A stretch of 64,000 bases of DNA from Oasisia sp. SBJ-2009 (GCA_964017155.1 OZ024862.1:34389191-34453190); one strand, 5' to 3'. Positions 1-11,818 are shown, counted from the stretch's first letter. Notes: generated from the letters alone by a model not told the origin. Translations and numbers: made by a program.

Positions 1-693
<693 letters not shown>

Positions 694-731
694 ACGTGCA
701 TGCTGCGTCATTCGTGTCACACGAAACAAAC

Positions 732-747
732 GGCTCTTTTCAGAGCC
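732..747 (+). terminator. Histone mRNA 3' stem-loop (H3, unit 1)
   Basis: GGCTCTTTTCAGAGCC forms a 6-bp stem with a TTTC loop, the element bound by SLBP in metazoan replication-dependent histone mRNAs. It is preceded by AAAC and followed by AACCA, as in the family consensus. Unlike the other three genes, H3 has no clear AAAGAG downstream element; only CATGAGATAA follows. Confidence 0.95.
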
Positions 748-1643
748 AACCATCTTCTCACATGAGATAATATGCTACCTTCGTTTTTGGTGTTAGTTTT
801 TTTCAGTCTTGTCACTTGTACGTAGGATCCGAGCTTAGTTATTACATTAGGTAGGGCCACATTCAGACGCACAATATAATTATATCCTCGTGACACACGC
901 CGCTAACACACACATTTCGCCCCGAGTGCACATAGATACAAACATCGGGTGTGGTATCGCCGCAACGTAAAACGTCCGTATTATATTATTTATTCAGCCT
1001 CCGTTGCCGGAGAAGAAACATTACATACATATTCATACGTGCAATCACATATAAAAGACACACGGTGGAGAATAAAAACCTGATAAAATAAAATAAATAG
1101 CAACAATACATACAGTGGCATGGTATAATATATAAAATTCAGTGTATATTGTGTATATCAGTTAAAATAAAGAGACGCGTAATATATTAGAGTGCAGTGG
1201 TTAAGAGATGAACTAAAAGATGTTCGTGTGAATATGGCCTGTTAAAATTATCAGTAAATAAAATAAAACGCGTCCCGTTACGAAAGCGAGACACAGTTAT
1301 GTTTCCTTGGTAACGTCATGACGCCACACGTCCGACGCAAAACTAGGACCAACGCACGAGAGTACGACGTTGTATCTAATCGAATCTTGTAACTAAACTT
1401 ACCGGCGTTTAGAGAGTGGTGTATGTTTGTTTGTTTCTATGGTTTGATAATTGACCAATGTATCGCGTGGTAACAGCTCTCGAGATGTAAACAATGGCTA
1501 AAGCGTAATTAAGCTGACACGAAGAAATGCTTTATACAATACCTATTCAATAGAGCTGAGACAATGCCGGATCACAAAGCCAATTAGTTACTAATTGCTG
1601 TGATGTTCTACGACAGCAGCAGTGACTTCAAAACACATCCGAC

Positions 1644-1671
1644 ACGCACGCACGCACGCACGCACGCACGC
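1644..1671. repeat. (ACGC)7 microsatellite, unit 1
   Basis: Seven perfect ACGC copies between CATCCGAC and ACTCTCG. Copy number at the same place in units 1-8 is 7, 9, 8, 8, 8, 7, 7 and 9. Confidence 0.95.
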
Positions 1672-2010
1672 ACTCTCGTACGAACACCCGGCATGATTTC
1701 AGATGAGGCAGACAGACACACTTTGAATAATCCAGAGATATACTTCGAAAATGAGCTACAAGTTGTATTGATTAACACTAAGATTTTAAATAGTCATCTC
1801 TAATATTGCGAGTAAGGTTTATCATGTCTTTCTGTTGTGTAGTGCGTGCGTATTGGAATCGATTTAAAAATAAAAATAGCTATACTTGTAAAAGTTCTCT
1901 TGTCGAAATAACTTACTTGAATGGTTAAATATGGCAATACGCAAATGCGTGGATTCGAGGCACATTTGATATTCCCACTTGTAGCCCTGGTGGATAAGTC
2001 CAGCAGCTGG

Positions 2011-2025
2011 TCACCAGAGGGCACT
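2011..2025 (+). promoter_or_regulatory. CTCF-like motif, unit 1
   Basis: TCACCAGAGGGCACT matches the bilaterian CTCF core consensus CCASYAGRKGGCRSY at 14 of 15 positions. A partial match on the other strand (CCCTGGTGG) lies about 25 bp upstream. Function is inferred from the motif only. Confidence 0.45.
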
Positions 2026-2490
2026 AGAGTGTCAAGTCACACCCAACTGGTCAAACTGGACAACTTTGTGTAATTGCTAGAGGTAGTATACCCTGGGCCA
2101 GCGACCATTCACATCGTAGCCTCTGCACCCAGTAGCCAGTAATCACCAGCAGCCTGGTAAGATTGTCTTGTTACATTTATGTATTACGCTTCAACGTATA
2201 TTGGGTTTATTGCATCACACTCTATTATGCGTTATTACGTTTAGATAGATTATAGTTAACCTATTTCTAAATCTTATACTTTATACGTCTGGGAGATGGG
2301 CGTGGCAAGTGAATGTATATGTATAGGGCGTGTCAGCTCAATGCTTATGCTTATGTTACCGTGTTTATTAATACTATAATGAATAGTTATTATTACGTAT
2401 TATTATATCAACAATGTCGCTTTATTAACATTAAAAGTATTTTTTAACCTGTTATTTTATATGTGTCTGATGAACACAATGATGTAAAAG

Positions 2491-2524
2491 CGCCATCACG
2501 TGGCGGATACCGGCACTGTATAAA
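2491..2524. promoter_or_regulatory. Inverted repeat with E-box and TATAAA in spacer
   Basis: CGCCATCACGTGGCG (2491-2505) is a 5-bp inverted repeat around a CACGTG E-box, followed 14 bp later by TATAAA (2519-2524). It looks promoter-like, but no gene follows it and use is unproven. Confidence 0.3.
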
Positions 2525-3112
2525 TTGATATTATTATTATGCTGCGCTCGTGTTTTGCATTACAAACATTACCTTGGTAATACTACTACTATTCTGAATC
2601 TGAATCTGAATTGGGTACGTCATAAGAAGCCGGTATTGTATTGGCTATTGTATACGAAGGGGCATGTGTGAGCAACATGCAACGTAAACATGCAACTCGG
2701 CCGTTCTAAAGTTAGGGTGTGAATTGTCGGTTGTGTATTGCGTTACCACCTTAACATTACACAGTCTATGCACTATGTGTAATACAACTGTGATTGTTCA
2801 GTTGCAGAGCAGCGGGTTTTGCCAGCAACTGGAGTCAGACCACATTTGCATTTTCCATAGGCGACTATTGTAACTTTTCCTTAATTTCCTACTAATCTTG
2901 ATGAGATCTGTTATTGACAATTTCACAGCATATTTATCCCCCATAGACAGAAGTTCAGTGAAACATTCGTGTACGTTTAATACCACATGCTCCCACAAAC
3001 TTCTCTCATACCTCACACCCCTCAATTTCTGCTTAAACCACTCACGGATTGCCCCTGATTACATCACCAAACAAAATGACAACTGTATTAAAACACGCAG
3101 AAATGCACCGAC

Positions 3113-3124
3113 TGACAGCTGTCA
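3113..3124. promoter_or_regulatory. TGACAGCTGTCA palindrome
   Basis: A perfect 12-bp palindrome followed 6 bp later by a TTGACAGCT half-site. This is the form bound by TALE homeodomain proteins (MEIS/TGIF class). It is present at the same place in every unit, for example 10329-10340 in unit 2. Confidence 0.4.
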
Positions 3125-3564
3125 TAATTTGACAGCTCCCATGTCACGCCGCACGAAAACATAATTTCTACTCACTCCACATGTGCTCACAGAAATTCCG
3201 ACAACCTGCTTAATGCTGCTTTTAATTATAGGATACTCTTTGGTCGGGTAATGGCGGACGAACACCTTATTGTGGTCTTACATCAACTGGCAAGCCGGGA
3301 CCGACCGCCAAGTGGTGCGGGGGCAAGTACTGAATGGAGTGTTAATTGCTTGGGAATTATAATAAACATGTGTTTCTATATTGTTATTAAGTGACAAGGG
3401 CTTCTCCATTTTTGGACTTCAACTTTAGGAGCTACCAAAGATATAGATAAAAGAGGACACCGCTACTAGCTTAGTCAAGAGAATGAGACGAAGCGACGAG
3501 GAAGAGAAAAACAACACAACACAACACCAACGAGTAGCATATACTCCTCTTTGAGGATATGGTT

Positions 3565-3580
3565 GGCTCTGAAAAGAGCC
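3565..3580 (-). terminator. Histone mRNA 3' stem-loop (H2A, unit 1)
   Basis: The minus strand reads GGCTCTTTTCAGAGCC 33 bp past the H2A stop. A purine-rich AAAGAG downstream element follows on the minus strand at 3547-3552, the kind of site U7 snRNA pairs with. Confidence 0.95.
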
Positions 3581-3612
3581 GTTTGTGTGTTTCGTTCACA
3601 GACAAGAGCTGT

Positions 3613-3987
3613 CTAGTGGGCCTTCTGGGTCTTTTTCGGCAGAAGAACCGCCTGGATGTTGGGCAGTACACCACCCTGGGCGATGGTGACGCCGGACAGC
3701 AGCTTGTTCAACTCCTCGTCGTTGCGGATGGCGAGCTGCAAGTGACGGGGGATGATCCTCGACTTCTTGTTGTCGCGGGCGGCGTTTCCTGCCAGCTCGA
3801 GAACCTCAGCAGCCAGGTACTCCATGACGGCGGCCAGGTAGACGGGCGCACCGGCTCCGACACGCTGGGCGTAGTTGCCCTTGCGCAGATGACGGTGAAT
3901 ACGGCCGACGGGGAACTGAAGTCCGGCACGCGACGAGCGAGTCTTGGACTTTCCCTTCGCCTTTCCTCCCTTTCCGCGTCCAGACAT
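3613..3987 (-). CDS. H2A: Histone H2A, replication-dependent (unit 1)
   Basis: Encodes a 124-residue core histone H2A that pairs with H2B. It begins [19 protein letters not shown] and carries the histone fold from about residue 17 to 98 ([14 protein letters not shown] through [14 protein letters not shown]). The acidic-patch glutamates in the [10 protein letters not shown] segment are intact, as is the LLPKKT tail region that holds the ubiquitylated lysine. It lacks an SQ(E/D)-phi tail, so it is not H2A.X, and it is not H2A.Z-like. The short C-terminus KKTQKAH is unusual in ending with histidine. It is divergent to H2B, with 222 bp between the two start codons. All eight copies encode the same protein. 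Confidence 0.98.
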   Translation of the reverse strand: MSGRGKGGKAKGKSKTRSSRAGLQFPVGRIHRHLRKGNYAQRVGAGAPVYLAAVMEYLAAEVLELAGNAARDNKKSRIIPRHLQLAIRNDEELNKLLSGVTIAQGGVLPNIQAVLLPKKTQKAH

Positions 3988-4209
3988 GATTGTAGAGTTC
4001 TGATGATAAACAGAGAATGCCGTCGACGCAGCCGCGTCGTCCTTTTATACGACAGCGACGTGCCGCGCCGCGCGGCGACGCGCGCCAAACGCTCGTCGCT
4101 CGCAACGACCACGTGACCGTAACGACCCCCTCGCCACACGGCGCGCGCTATAAAAGCCGCGCGGCTGATCTGCACCGCCAGTTCTGTGTATTCATACGAC
4201 TACTACAAA
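3988..4209. promoter_or_regulatory. Divergent H2A/H2B promoter (unit 1)
   Basis: This 222-bp GC-rich region separates the two start codons. It has a minus-strand TATA box (GTATAAAA on the minus strand, 4043-4050) for H2A, a plus-strand TATAAAAG (4149-4156) for H2B, and a CACGTG E-box (4110-4115) between them. Sharing the region probably couples H2A and H2B output. Confidence 0.85.
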
Positions 4210-4581
4210 ATGCCTCCTAAAGCAGCATCGAAGGGCGCCAAGAAGGCCGTCAGCAAGGCGAAGACGCCACACAGCGGTGCCAAGAAGCACCGTCGACGAA
4301 GGCGGGAGAGCTACGGAATCTACATCTACAAGGTTCTCAAGCAGGTGCACCCTGACACCGGTATCTCGAGCAAGGCAATGAGCATCATGAATTCGTTCGT
4401 CAACGACATCTTCGAGCGCATCGCCGCCGAGTCTTCCCGTCTCGCTCACTACAACAAGCGCTCGACGATCACGAGCCGCGAGATCCAGACCGCCGTCCGT
4501 CTGCTGCTGCCCGGTGAGCTCGCTAAGCACGCCGTCAGCGAGGGAACCAAGGCCGTCACCAAGTACACGAGCACCCGATAA
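4210..4581 (+). CDS. H2B: Histone H2B, isoform HSGA (unit 1)
   Basis: Encodes a 123-residue core histone H2B. A basic tail beginning [18 protein letters not shown] is followed by an arginine run ([15 protein letters not shown]) and the histone fold ([16 protein letters not shown] onward). The C-terminal helix [14 protein letters not shown] contains the conserved ubiquitylation lysine. The protein ends TSTR where most animal H2Bs end TSSK. An in-frame start at 4186 would add eight residues (MYSYDYYK) and is rejected because MPPK is the family N-terminus. Residues 21-24 are HSGA, compared with RSGD in units 4-6. Confidence 0.98.
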   Translation: MPPKAASKGAKKAVSKAKTPHSGAKKHRRRRRESYGIYIYKVLKQVHPDTGISSKAMSIMNSFVNDIFERIAAESSRLAHYNKRSTITSREIQTAVRLLLPGELAKHAVSEGTKAVTKYTSTR

Positions 4582-4609
4582 GCGTTGCAGTTACGCTTCG
4601 AAAACAAAC

Positions 4610-4625
4610 GGCTCTTTTCAGAGCC
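4610..4625 (+). terminator. Histone mRNA 3' stem-loop (H2B, unit 1)
   Basis: GGCTCTTTTCAGAGCC lies 29 bp past the stop, with an AAAAGAG downstream element at 4640-4646. Confidence 0.95.
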
Positions 4626-5727
4626 AACCATTTTCTCTCAAAAGAGTAGTGGCTATTTGTCGCAGTGTTGCGTTGTGTGTTTCCTTTCGCTCCGAACCAC
4701 AATGATCTGTTTTCGTGCTGGCGATCACTATCCATTCCATGTCTTTCTTGTCTCGGAATTCTTCCCATCTCCCCGTTTACCCGGCACGCATATCATTTAA
4801 ATTCAGACAAGGGTTGTATTAATAACTGCAGGATTCCTAAGTGGATATCAACCTGAAAGATTTAAAGAGAAAGAAATATGCCTTTAAGGAATTTTTATTG
4901 GTTTTAAGAAAATGCCATGCTACCAAGAAGTCCTATTACCTACCAAAATCGGAAATGTCTGTCTACCACGCACGACACCACACCTGCGTTAGTAGTTTTC
5001 TTTCCTAATGAGTCATGTCCACCCAACACTAGGAAACAACGAGTCCTACAGTTCAATGATAACCAACTGGCTCCGAATTGTGTCCACGTATCACACTATT
5101 GTCACACTATGACTTGTCAACAATCTACAAAACACAATTTCAATAGATAGGGCCTAGTTACTACATCGGGAAGTCAAGCTGCTTTTGTGTCTGGTTACTA
5201 CCATATCGAATGAAGATGTCCAGTTTTGTTGGCAGACTATCGAATTAGCGTTTTCTTGTTAGCACGACTGTAATTAGTCTTTACGCTTATACTTGAATTA
5301 TGCGGAACGTGTCGTTCTCACTATCACAAATTGCCATCCAAATACGCCGGTGGAAACCCAATTGCGCGCGCGATGGTTATAGTTTATTTTATTAAGCCCG
5401 ACAGCTACACCCAATTGCTGTTAATCGATTCGTAGATCATAGAGGTGTTGAAACAAAGTAGCAAAGTGTCTTGATTATGTGCTAACGCACTTACAATGAA
5501 TGGTTGTCGAATGTGCACGGAACAAATCTGTCTAATGTGTGGCAGAGAAGAATGAATGTGTTTTATTTGAATGAATCAAGTACAATTGATAATGCAGTAC
5601 AACAGGAATATTGCAGCAAGTCTTTGAAACCACCGCTACACAAAACACAAAGGAAACGGTCTGTTGGCGGTATAGTTTGAAAGCGCGCAATCTACCGCGC
5701 ACAAAAAATTGCGGCAACGCATCGCAT
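4626..5727. other. H2B-H4 spacer (unit 1)
   Basis: About 1.1 kb with no gene that I can recognise; short open frames do not resemble any family. After the first 25 bases (histone downstream element) I see only unstructured AT-rich sequence and a short GCGCGCGC run near 5365. The H2B stem-loop to H4 ATG distance is 1282 bp in all eight units. Confidence 0.7.
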
Positions 5728-5858
5728 CACTACGCGGTCCGTGTTTACTCGATAAGCAGCATCCTACTCTGCGGTCCGTGTGTGTTTTCGCCTGTCGTTC
5801 TACTCTGACGTCCGCGCCTTCACACAAAGCCGTCCGCGCCTTTTCGCTATAAAGAGCG
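5728..5858 (+). promoter_or_regulatory. H4 promoter with paired GGTCCG and HINFP-like motifs (unit 1)
   Basis: A TATAAAG box (5848-5854) lies about 60 bp before the ATG. Upstream are two copies of GCGGTCCGTGT (5734-5744, 5771-5781) and two GTCCGCGCC motifs (5808-5818 as ACGTCCGCGCC, 5830-5840 as CCGTCCGCGCC). ACGTCCGC resembles the recognition sequence of HINFP, the H4-specific S-phase activator; this link is an inference. Confidence 0.7.
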
Positions 5859-5886
5859 GGTGGATTCTCGAATAGTCATTCGTTGA

Positions 5887-6219
<333 letters not shown>

Positions 6220-6249
6220 ATTCCCCCTGTCGGCGGCACCGCAACAAAC

Positions 6250-6265
6250 GGCTCTTTTCAGAGCC
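6250..6265 (+). terminator. Histone mRNA 3' stem-loop (H4, unit 1)
   Basis: GGCTCTTTTCAGAGCC lies 31 bp past the stop and is followed by a good purine-rich downstream element, AAAAGAGAA (6280-6288). Confidence 0.95.
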
Positions 6266-7333
6266 AACCACATTTTCACAAAAGAGAATTGCTTGTATCG
6301 CATTTGTGCACTGTACTTGACCACCGCATCTTGTAACGATCTTATCATAGACGCACACAGTGACACATGTACAGCCTATCCACATTTCCCCTATTTCAAA
6401 GACACACGCTCAACGCCAAACGGTAATTTTTCTCGTAAAAATTCCTTATGGCAGTAAAGTATAATTATGGTTACACAACTGTTCGTGGCAATTGAATTGA
6501 TAGCACTTTGGTATGTTGTGTCCAAACAGCACTTTCTGGGGCTGACATAGGATGGGTGCAGTGCGTAAAGCTAAGTGTGTATGGAAGTAAATTTGGAACA
6601 ACTACAATAACTGAAACGAGTATCTGTGAAAGGCGAATGTAATACTTTGTGTAGCTTAATAAACAGTCTGTGTCAATCATAGACACGGCTATTGCGACGA
6701 ATACTAGTAGGGTTGAAAGCTTTCTTACTTTTATCTGCTGTGCGTCCGTATTACATTAAGGTGGACCCAGGTAAAATTATATCAAGCCGGTCCAATGTTA
6801 GGTGGATCAATATAATAACAGGTCGGTCTAATATTAAAATTGTCTAGGCTCTTGTCTGTAACACATGTCGACTGTAATATGGGATCAACGGTTACAAATA
6901 CGTATACACGCTACTTGGGCAGTTGCTAATGGTGCACTTGGAGATTGTGTGTGATTAATTAGTGTTTATTTTAACATAGGGTCTTCAGCAAGTCTGTTGT
7001 CTTAACTGGGATTCTTGCATTCAAATATCTTCTTGCAAACTGTCACTGGCATTCACCACATACGTCGGTAAATCCTGAGGAAATTTTATCTGAACACCTA
7101 ACCGTAAGGGGCTCGAAATGAGCCGCCCCCCGAAAGGGGCGCCCTTGTTTAGTCAAGCAGTAACTCGGCGTCACCGGCACATTTTGGCATGATGCGCACC
7201 ATTCGTAAGTTTCTCGACCAACTGTCACATTGCAACGTTACCGTGTACCAAACGGAACCCCTAAGACGGTGAGAGAACGTTACTCGTGCGAAGAATTAAC
7301 GCAAAAAACTGTCGAAAATAAGAATCATAAAAC
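6266..7333. other. H4-H3 spacer (unit 1)
   Basis: About 1.1 kb with no recognisable gene. An AAATTGTCTAG stretch at 6837-6847 resembles the U7 Sm site but lacks the rest of that RNA. A GC-rich double hairpin lies at 7106-7142. The H4 stem-loop to H3 ATG distance is 1218 bp in all units. Confidence 0.7.
7106..7142. other. GC-rich double hairpin upstream of H3
   Basis: Two adjacent inverted repeats: GGCTC-GAAAT-GAGCC and CGCCCC-CCGAAA-GGGGCG. The first half (CCGTAAGGGGCTCGAA) is nearly repeated in the proximal H3 promoter at 7333-7348. In units 4-6 the two copies become identical over 16 bp (CCGGAAGGGGCTCGAA). Role unknown; a duplicated H3 promoter module is the simplest reading. Confidence 0.45.
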
Positions 7334-7894
<561 letters not shown>

Positions 7895-7932
7895 ACGTGC
7901 ATGCTGCGTCATTCGTGTCACACGAAACAAAC

Positions 7933-7948
7933 GGCTCTTTTCAGAGCC
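7933..7948 (+). terminator. Histone 3' stem-loop (H3, unit 2)
   Basis: GGCTCTTTTCAGAGCC, 39 bp past the stop. Confidence 0.95.
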
Positions 7949-8844
7949 AACCATCTTCTCACATGAGATAATATGCTACCTTCGTTTTTGGTGTTAGTTT
8001 TTTTCAGTCTTGTCACTTGTACGTAGGATCCGAGCTTAGTTATTACATTAGGTAGGGCCACATTCAGACGCACAATATAATTATATCCTCGTGACACACG
8101 CCGCTAACACACACATTTCGCCCCGAGTGCACATAGATACAAACATCGGGTGTGGTATCGCCGCAACGTAAAACGTCCGTATTATATTATTTATTCAGCC
8201 TCCGTTGCCGGAGAAGAAACATTACATACATATTCATACGTGCAATCACATATAAAAGACACACGGTGGAGAATAAAAACCTGATAAAATAAAATAAATA
8301 GCAACAATACATACAGTGGCATGGTATAATATATAAAATTCAGTGTATATTGTGTATATCAGTTAAAATAAAGAGACGCGTAATATATTAGAGTGCAGTG
8401 GTTAAGAGATGAACTAAAAGATGTTCGTGTGAATATGGCCTGTTAAAATTATCAGTAAATAAAATAAAACGCGTCCCGTTACGAAAGCGAGACACAGTTA
8501 TGTTTCCTTGGTAACGTCATGACGCCACACGTCCGACGCAAAACTAGGACCAACGCACGAGAGTACGACGTTGTATCTAATCGAATCTTGTAACTAAACT
8601 TACCGGCGTTTAGAGAGTGGTGTATGTTTGTTTGTTTCTATGGTTTGATAATTGACCAATGTATCGCGTGGTAACAGCTCTCGAGATGTAAACAATGGCT
8701 AAAGCGTAATTAAGCTGACACGAAGAAATGCTTTATACAATACCTATTCAATAGAGCTGAGACAATGCCGGATCACAAAGCCAATTAGTTACTAATTGCT
8801 GTGATGTTCTACGACAGCAGCAGTGACTTCAAAACACATCCGAC

Positions 8845-8845
8845 A

Positions 8846-8880
<35 letters not shown>
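8845..8880. repeat. (ACGC)9 microsatellite, unit 2
   Basis: Nine perfect copies, two more than unit 1. Confidence 0.95.
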
Positions 8881-8881
<1 letters not shown>

Positions 8882-9219
8882 CTCTCGTACGAACACCCGG
8901 CATGATTTCAGATGAGGCAGACAGACACACTTTGAATAATCCAGAGATATACTTCGAAAATGAGCTACAAGTTGTATTGATTAACACTAAGATTTTAAAT
9001 AGTCATCTCTAATATTGCGAGTAAGGTTTATCATGTCTTTCTGTTGTGTAGTGCGTGCGTATTGGAATCGATTTAAAAATAAAAATAGCTATACTTGTAA
9101 AAGTTCTCTTGTCGAAATAACTTACTTGAATGGTTAAATATGGCAATACGCAAATGCGTGGATTCGAGGCACATTTGATATTCCCACTTGTAGCCCTGGT
9201 GGATAAGTCCAGCAGCTGG

Positions 9220-9234
9220 TCACCAGAGGGCACT
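9220..9234 (+). promoter_or_regulatory. CTCF-like motif, unit 2
   Basis: Identical TCACCAGAGGGCACT. Confidence 0.45.
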
Positions 9235-10773
9235 AGAGTGTCAAGTCACACCCAACTGGTCAAACTGGACAACTTTGTGTAATTGCTAGAGGTAGTATAC
9301 CCTGGGCCAGCGACCATTCACATCGTAGCCTCTGCACCCAGTAGCCAGTAATCACCAGCAGCCTGGTAAGATTGTCTTGTTACATTTATGTATTACGCTT
9401 CAACGTATATTGGGTTTATTGCATCACACTCTATTATGCGTTATTACGTTTAGATAGATTATAGTTAACCTATTTCTAAATCTTATACTTTATACGTCTG
9501 GGAGATGGGCGTGGCAAGTGAATGTATATGTATAGGGCGTGTCAGCTCAATGCTTATGCTTATGTTACCGTGTTTATTAATACTATAATGAATAGTTATT
9601 ATTACGTATTATTATATCAACAATGTCGCTTTATTAACATTAAAAGTATTTTTTAACCTGTTATTTTATATGTGTCTGATGAACACAATGATGTAAAAGC
9701 GCCATCACGTGGCGGATACCGGCACTGTATAAATTGATATTATTATTATGCTGCGCTCGTGTTTTGCATTACAAACATTACCTTGGTAATACTACTACTA
9801 TTCTGAATCTGAATCTGAATTGGGTACGTCATAAGAAGCCGGTATTGTATTGGCTATTGTATACGAAGGGGCATGTGTGAGCAACATTCAACGTTCACTG
9901 TAAACATGCAACTCGGCCGTTCTAAAGTTAGGGTGTGAATTGTCGGTTGTGTATTGCGTTACCACCTTAACATTACACAGTCTATGCACTATGTGTAATA
10001 CAACTGTGATTGTTCAGTTGCAGAGCAGCGGGTTTTGCCAGCAACTGGAGTCAGACCACATTTGCATTTTCCATAGGCGACTATTGTAACTTTTCCTTAA
10101 TTTCCTACTAATCTTGATGAGATCTGTTATTGACAATTTCACAGCATATTTATCCCCCATAGACAGAAGTTCAGTGAAACATTCGTGTACGTTTAATACC
10201 ACATGCTCCCACAAACTTCTCTCATACCTCACACCCCTCAATTTCTGCTTAAACCACTCACGGATTGCCCCTGATTACATCACCAAACAAAATGACAACT
10301 GTATTAAAACACGCAGAAATGCACCGACTGACAGCTGTCATAATTTGACAGCTCCCATGTCACGCCGCACGAAAACATAATTTCTACTCACTCCACATGT
10401 GCTCACAGAAATTCCGACAACCTGCTTAATGCTGCTTTTAATTATAGGATACTCTTTGGTCGGGTAATGGCGGACGAACACCTTATTGTGGTCAACTGGC
10501 AAGCCGGGACCGACCGCCAAGTGGTGCGGGGGCAAGTACTGAATGGAGTGTTAATTGCTTGGGAATTATAATAAACATGTGTTTCTATATTGTTATTAAG
10601 TGACAAGGGCTTCTCCATTTTTGGACTTCAACTTTAGGAGCTACCAAAGACATAGATAAAAGAGGACACCGCTACTAGCTTAGTCAAGAGAATGAGACGA
10701 AGCGACGAGGAAGAGAAAAACAACACAACACAACACCAACGAGTAGCATATACTCCTCTTTGAGGATATGGTT

Positions 10774-10789
10774 GGCTCTGAAAAGAGCC
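10774..10789 (-). terminator. Histone 3' stem-loop (H2A, unit 2)
   Basis: Minus-strand GGCTCTTTTCAGAGCC. Confidence 0.95.
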
Positions 10790-10821
10790 GTTTGTGTGTT
10801 TCGTTCACAGACAAGAGCTGT

Positions 10822-11196
10822 CTAGTGGGCCTTCTGGGTCTTTTTCGGCAGAAGAACCGCCTGGATGTTGGGCAGTACACCACCCTGGGCGATGGTGACG
10901 CCGGACAGCAGCTTGTTCAACTCCTCGTCGTTGCGGATGGCGAGCTGCAAGTGACGGGGGATGATCCTCGACTTCTTGTTGTCGCGGGCGGCGTTTCCTG
11001 CCAGCTCGAGAACCTCAGCAGCCAGGTACTCCATGACGGCGGCCAGGTAGACGGGCGCACCGGCTCCGACACGCTGGGCGTAGTTGCCCTTGCGCAGATG
11101 ACGGTGAATACGGCCGACGGGGAACTGAAGTCCGGCACGCGACGAGCGAGTCTTGGACTTTCCCTTCGCCTTTCCTCCCTTTCCGCGTCCAGACAT
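10822..11196 (-). CDS. H2A: Histone H2A (unit 2)
   Basis: 124-residue H2A identical to unit 1. Confidence 0.98.
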   Translation of the reverse strand: MSGRGKGGKAKGKSKTRSSRAGLQFPVGRIHRHLRKGNYAQRVGAGAPVYLAAVMEYLAAEVLELAGNAARDNKKSRIIPRHLQLAIRNDEELNKLLSGVTIAQGGVLPNIQAVLLPKKTQKAH

Positions 11197-11418
11197 GATT
11201 GTAGAGTTCTGATGATAAACAGAGAATGCCGTCGACGCAGCCGCGTCGTCCTTTTATACGACAGCGACGTGCCGCGCCGCGCGGCGACGCGCGCCAAACG
11301 CTCGTCGCTCGCAACGACCACGTGACCGTAACGACCCCCTCGCCACACGGCGCGCGCTATAAAAGCCGCGCGGCTGATCTGCACCGCCAGTTCTGTGTAT
11401 TCATACGACTACTACAAA
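11197..11418. promoter_or_regulatory. Divergent H2A/H2B promoter (unit 2)
   Basis: H2A TATA 11252-11259 (minus), E-box 11319-11324, H2B TATA 11358-11365. Confidence 0.85.
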
Positions 11419-11790
11419 ATGCCTCCTAAAGCAGCATCGAAGGGCGCCAAGAAGGCCGTCAGCAAGGCGAAGACGCCACACAGCGGTGCCAAGAAGCACC
11501 GTCGACGAAGGCGGGAGAGCTACGGAATCTACATCTACAAGGTTCTCAAGCAGGTGCACCCTGACACCGGTATCTCGAGCAAGGCAATGAGCATCATGAA
11601 TTCGTTCGTCAACGACATCTTCGAGCGCATCGCCGCCGAGTCTTCCCGTCTCGCTCACTACAACAAGCGCTCGACGATCACGAGCCGCGAGATCCAGACC
11701 GCCGTCCGTCTGCTGCTGCCCGGTGAGCTCGCTAAGCACGCCGTCAGCGAGGGAACCAAGGCCGTCACCAAGTACACGAGCACCCGATAA
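11419..11790 (+). CDS. H2B: Histone H2B, isoform HSGA (unit 2)
   Basis: 123-residue H2B identical to unit 1, with the HSGA tail. Confidence 0.98.
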   Translation: MPPKAASKGAKKAVSKAKTPHSGAKKHRRRRRESYGIYIYKVLKQVHPDTGISSKAMSIMNSFVNDIFERIAAESSRLAHYNKRSTITSREIQTAVRLLLPGELAKHAVSEGTKAVTKYTSTR

Positions 11791-11818
11791 GCGTTGCAGT
11801 TACGCTTCGAAAACAAAC

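Larger units (their letters stand above)
748..3564. other. H3-H2A spacer (unit 1)
   Basis: This 2.8-kb AT-rich spacer has no credible gene; open frames are short, unlike any family I know, and not lysine-rich as an H1 would be. It holds the (ACGC)n microsatellite, a CTCF-like motif, a CGCCA/TGGCG inverted repeat with a nearby TATAAA, and a perfect TGACAGCTGTCA palindrome. Equivalent spacers lie at 7949-10773, 15158-17978, 22363-25190, 34862-37689, 42074-44897, 49282-52098 and 56483-59307. Confidence 0.8.

Noticed and set aside
748..3564. H1 histone gene in the large spacer
   Set aside because: No lysine/alanine/proline-rich frame, winged-helix sequence or fifth stem-loop on either strand.
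4626..5727. 5S rRNA, tRNA or snRNA gene in the spacers
   Set aside because: No box A/C or box A/B pair, no conserved 5S, U1, U2 or U6 sequence and no T-run terminator in a fitting place. GTGGATTCGAGGC near 1950 only partly resembles a B box.
6831..6880. AAATTGTCTAG, like the U7 snRNA Sm site, in the H4-H3 spacer
   Set aside because: No CTCTTT-type sequence lies shortly upstream, and no stable 3' hairpin follows, so it does not make a U7 RNA.
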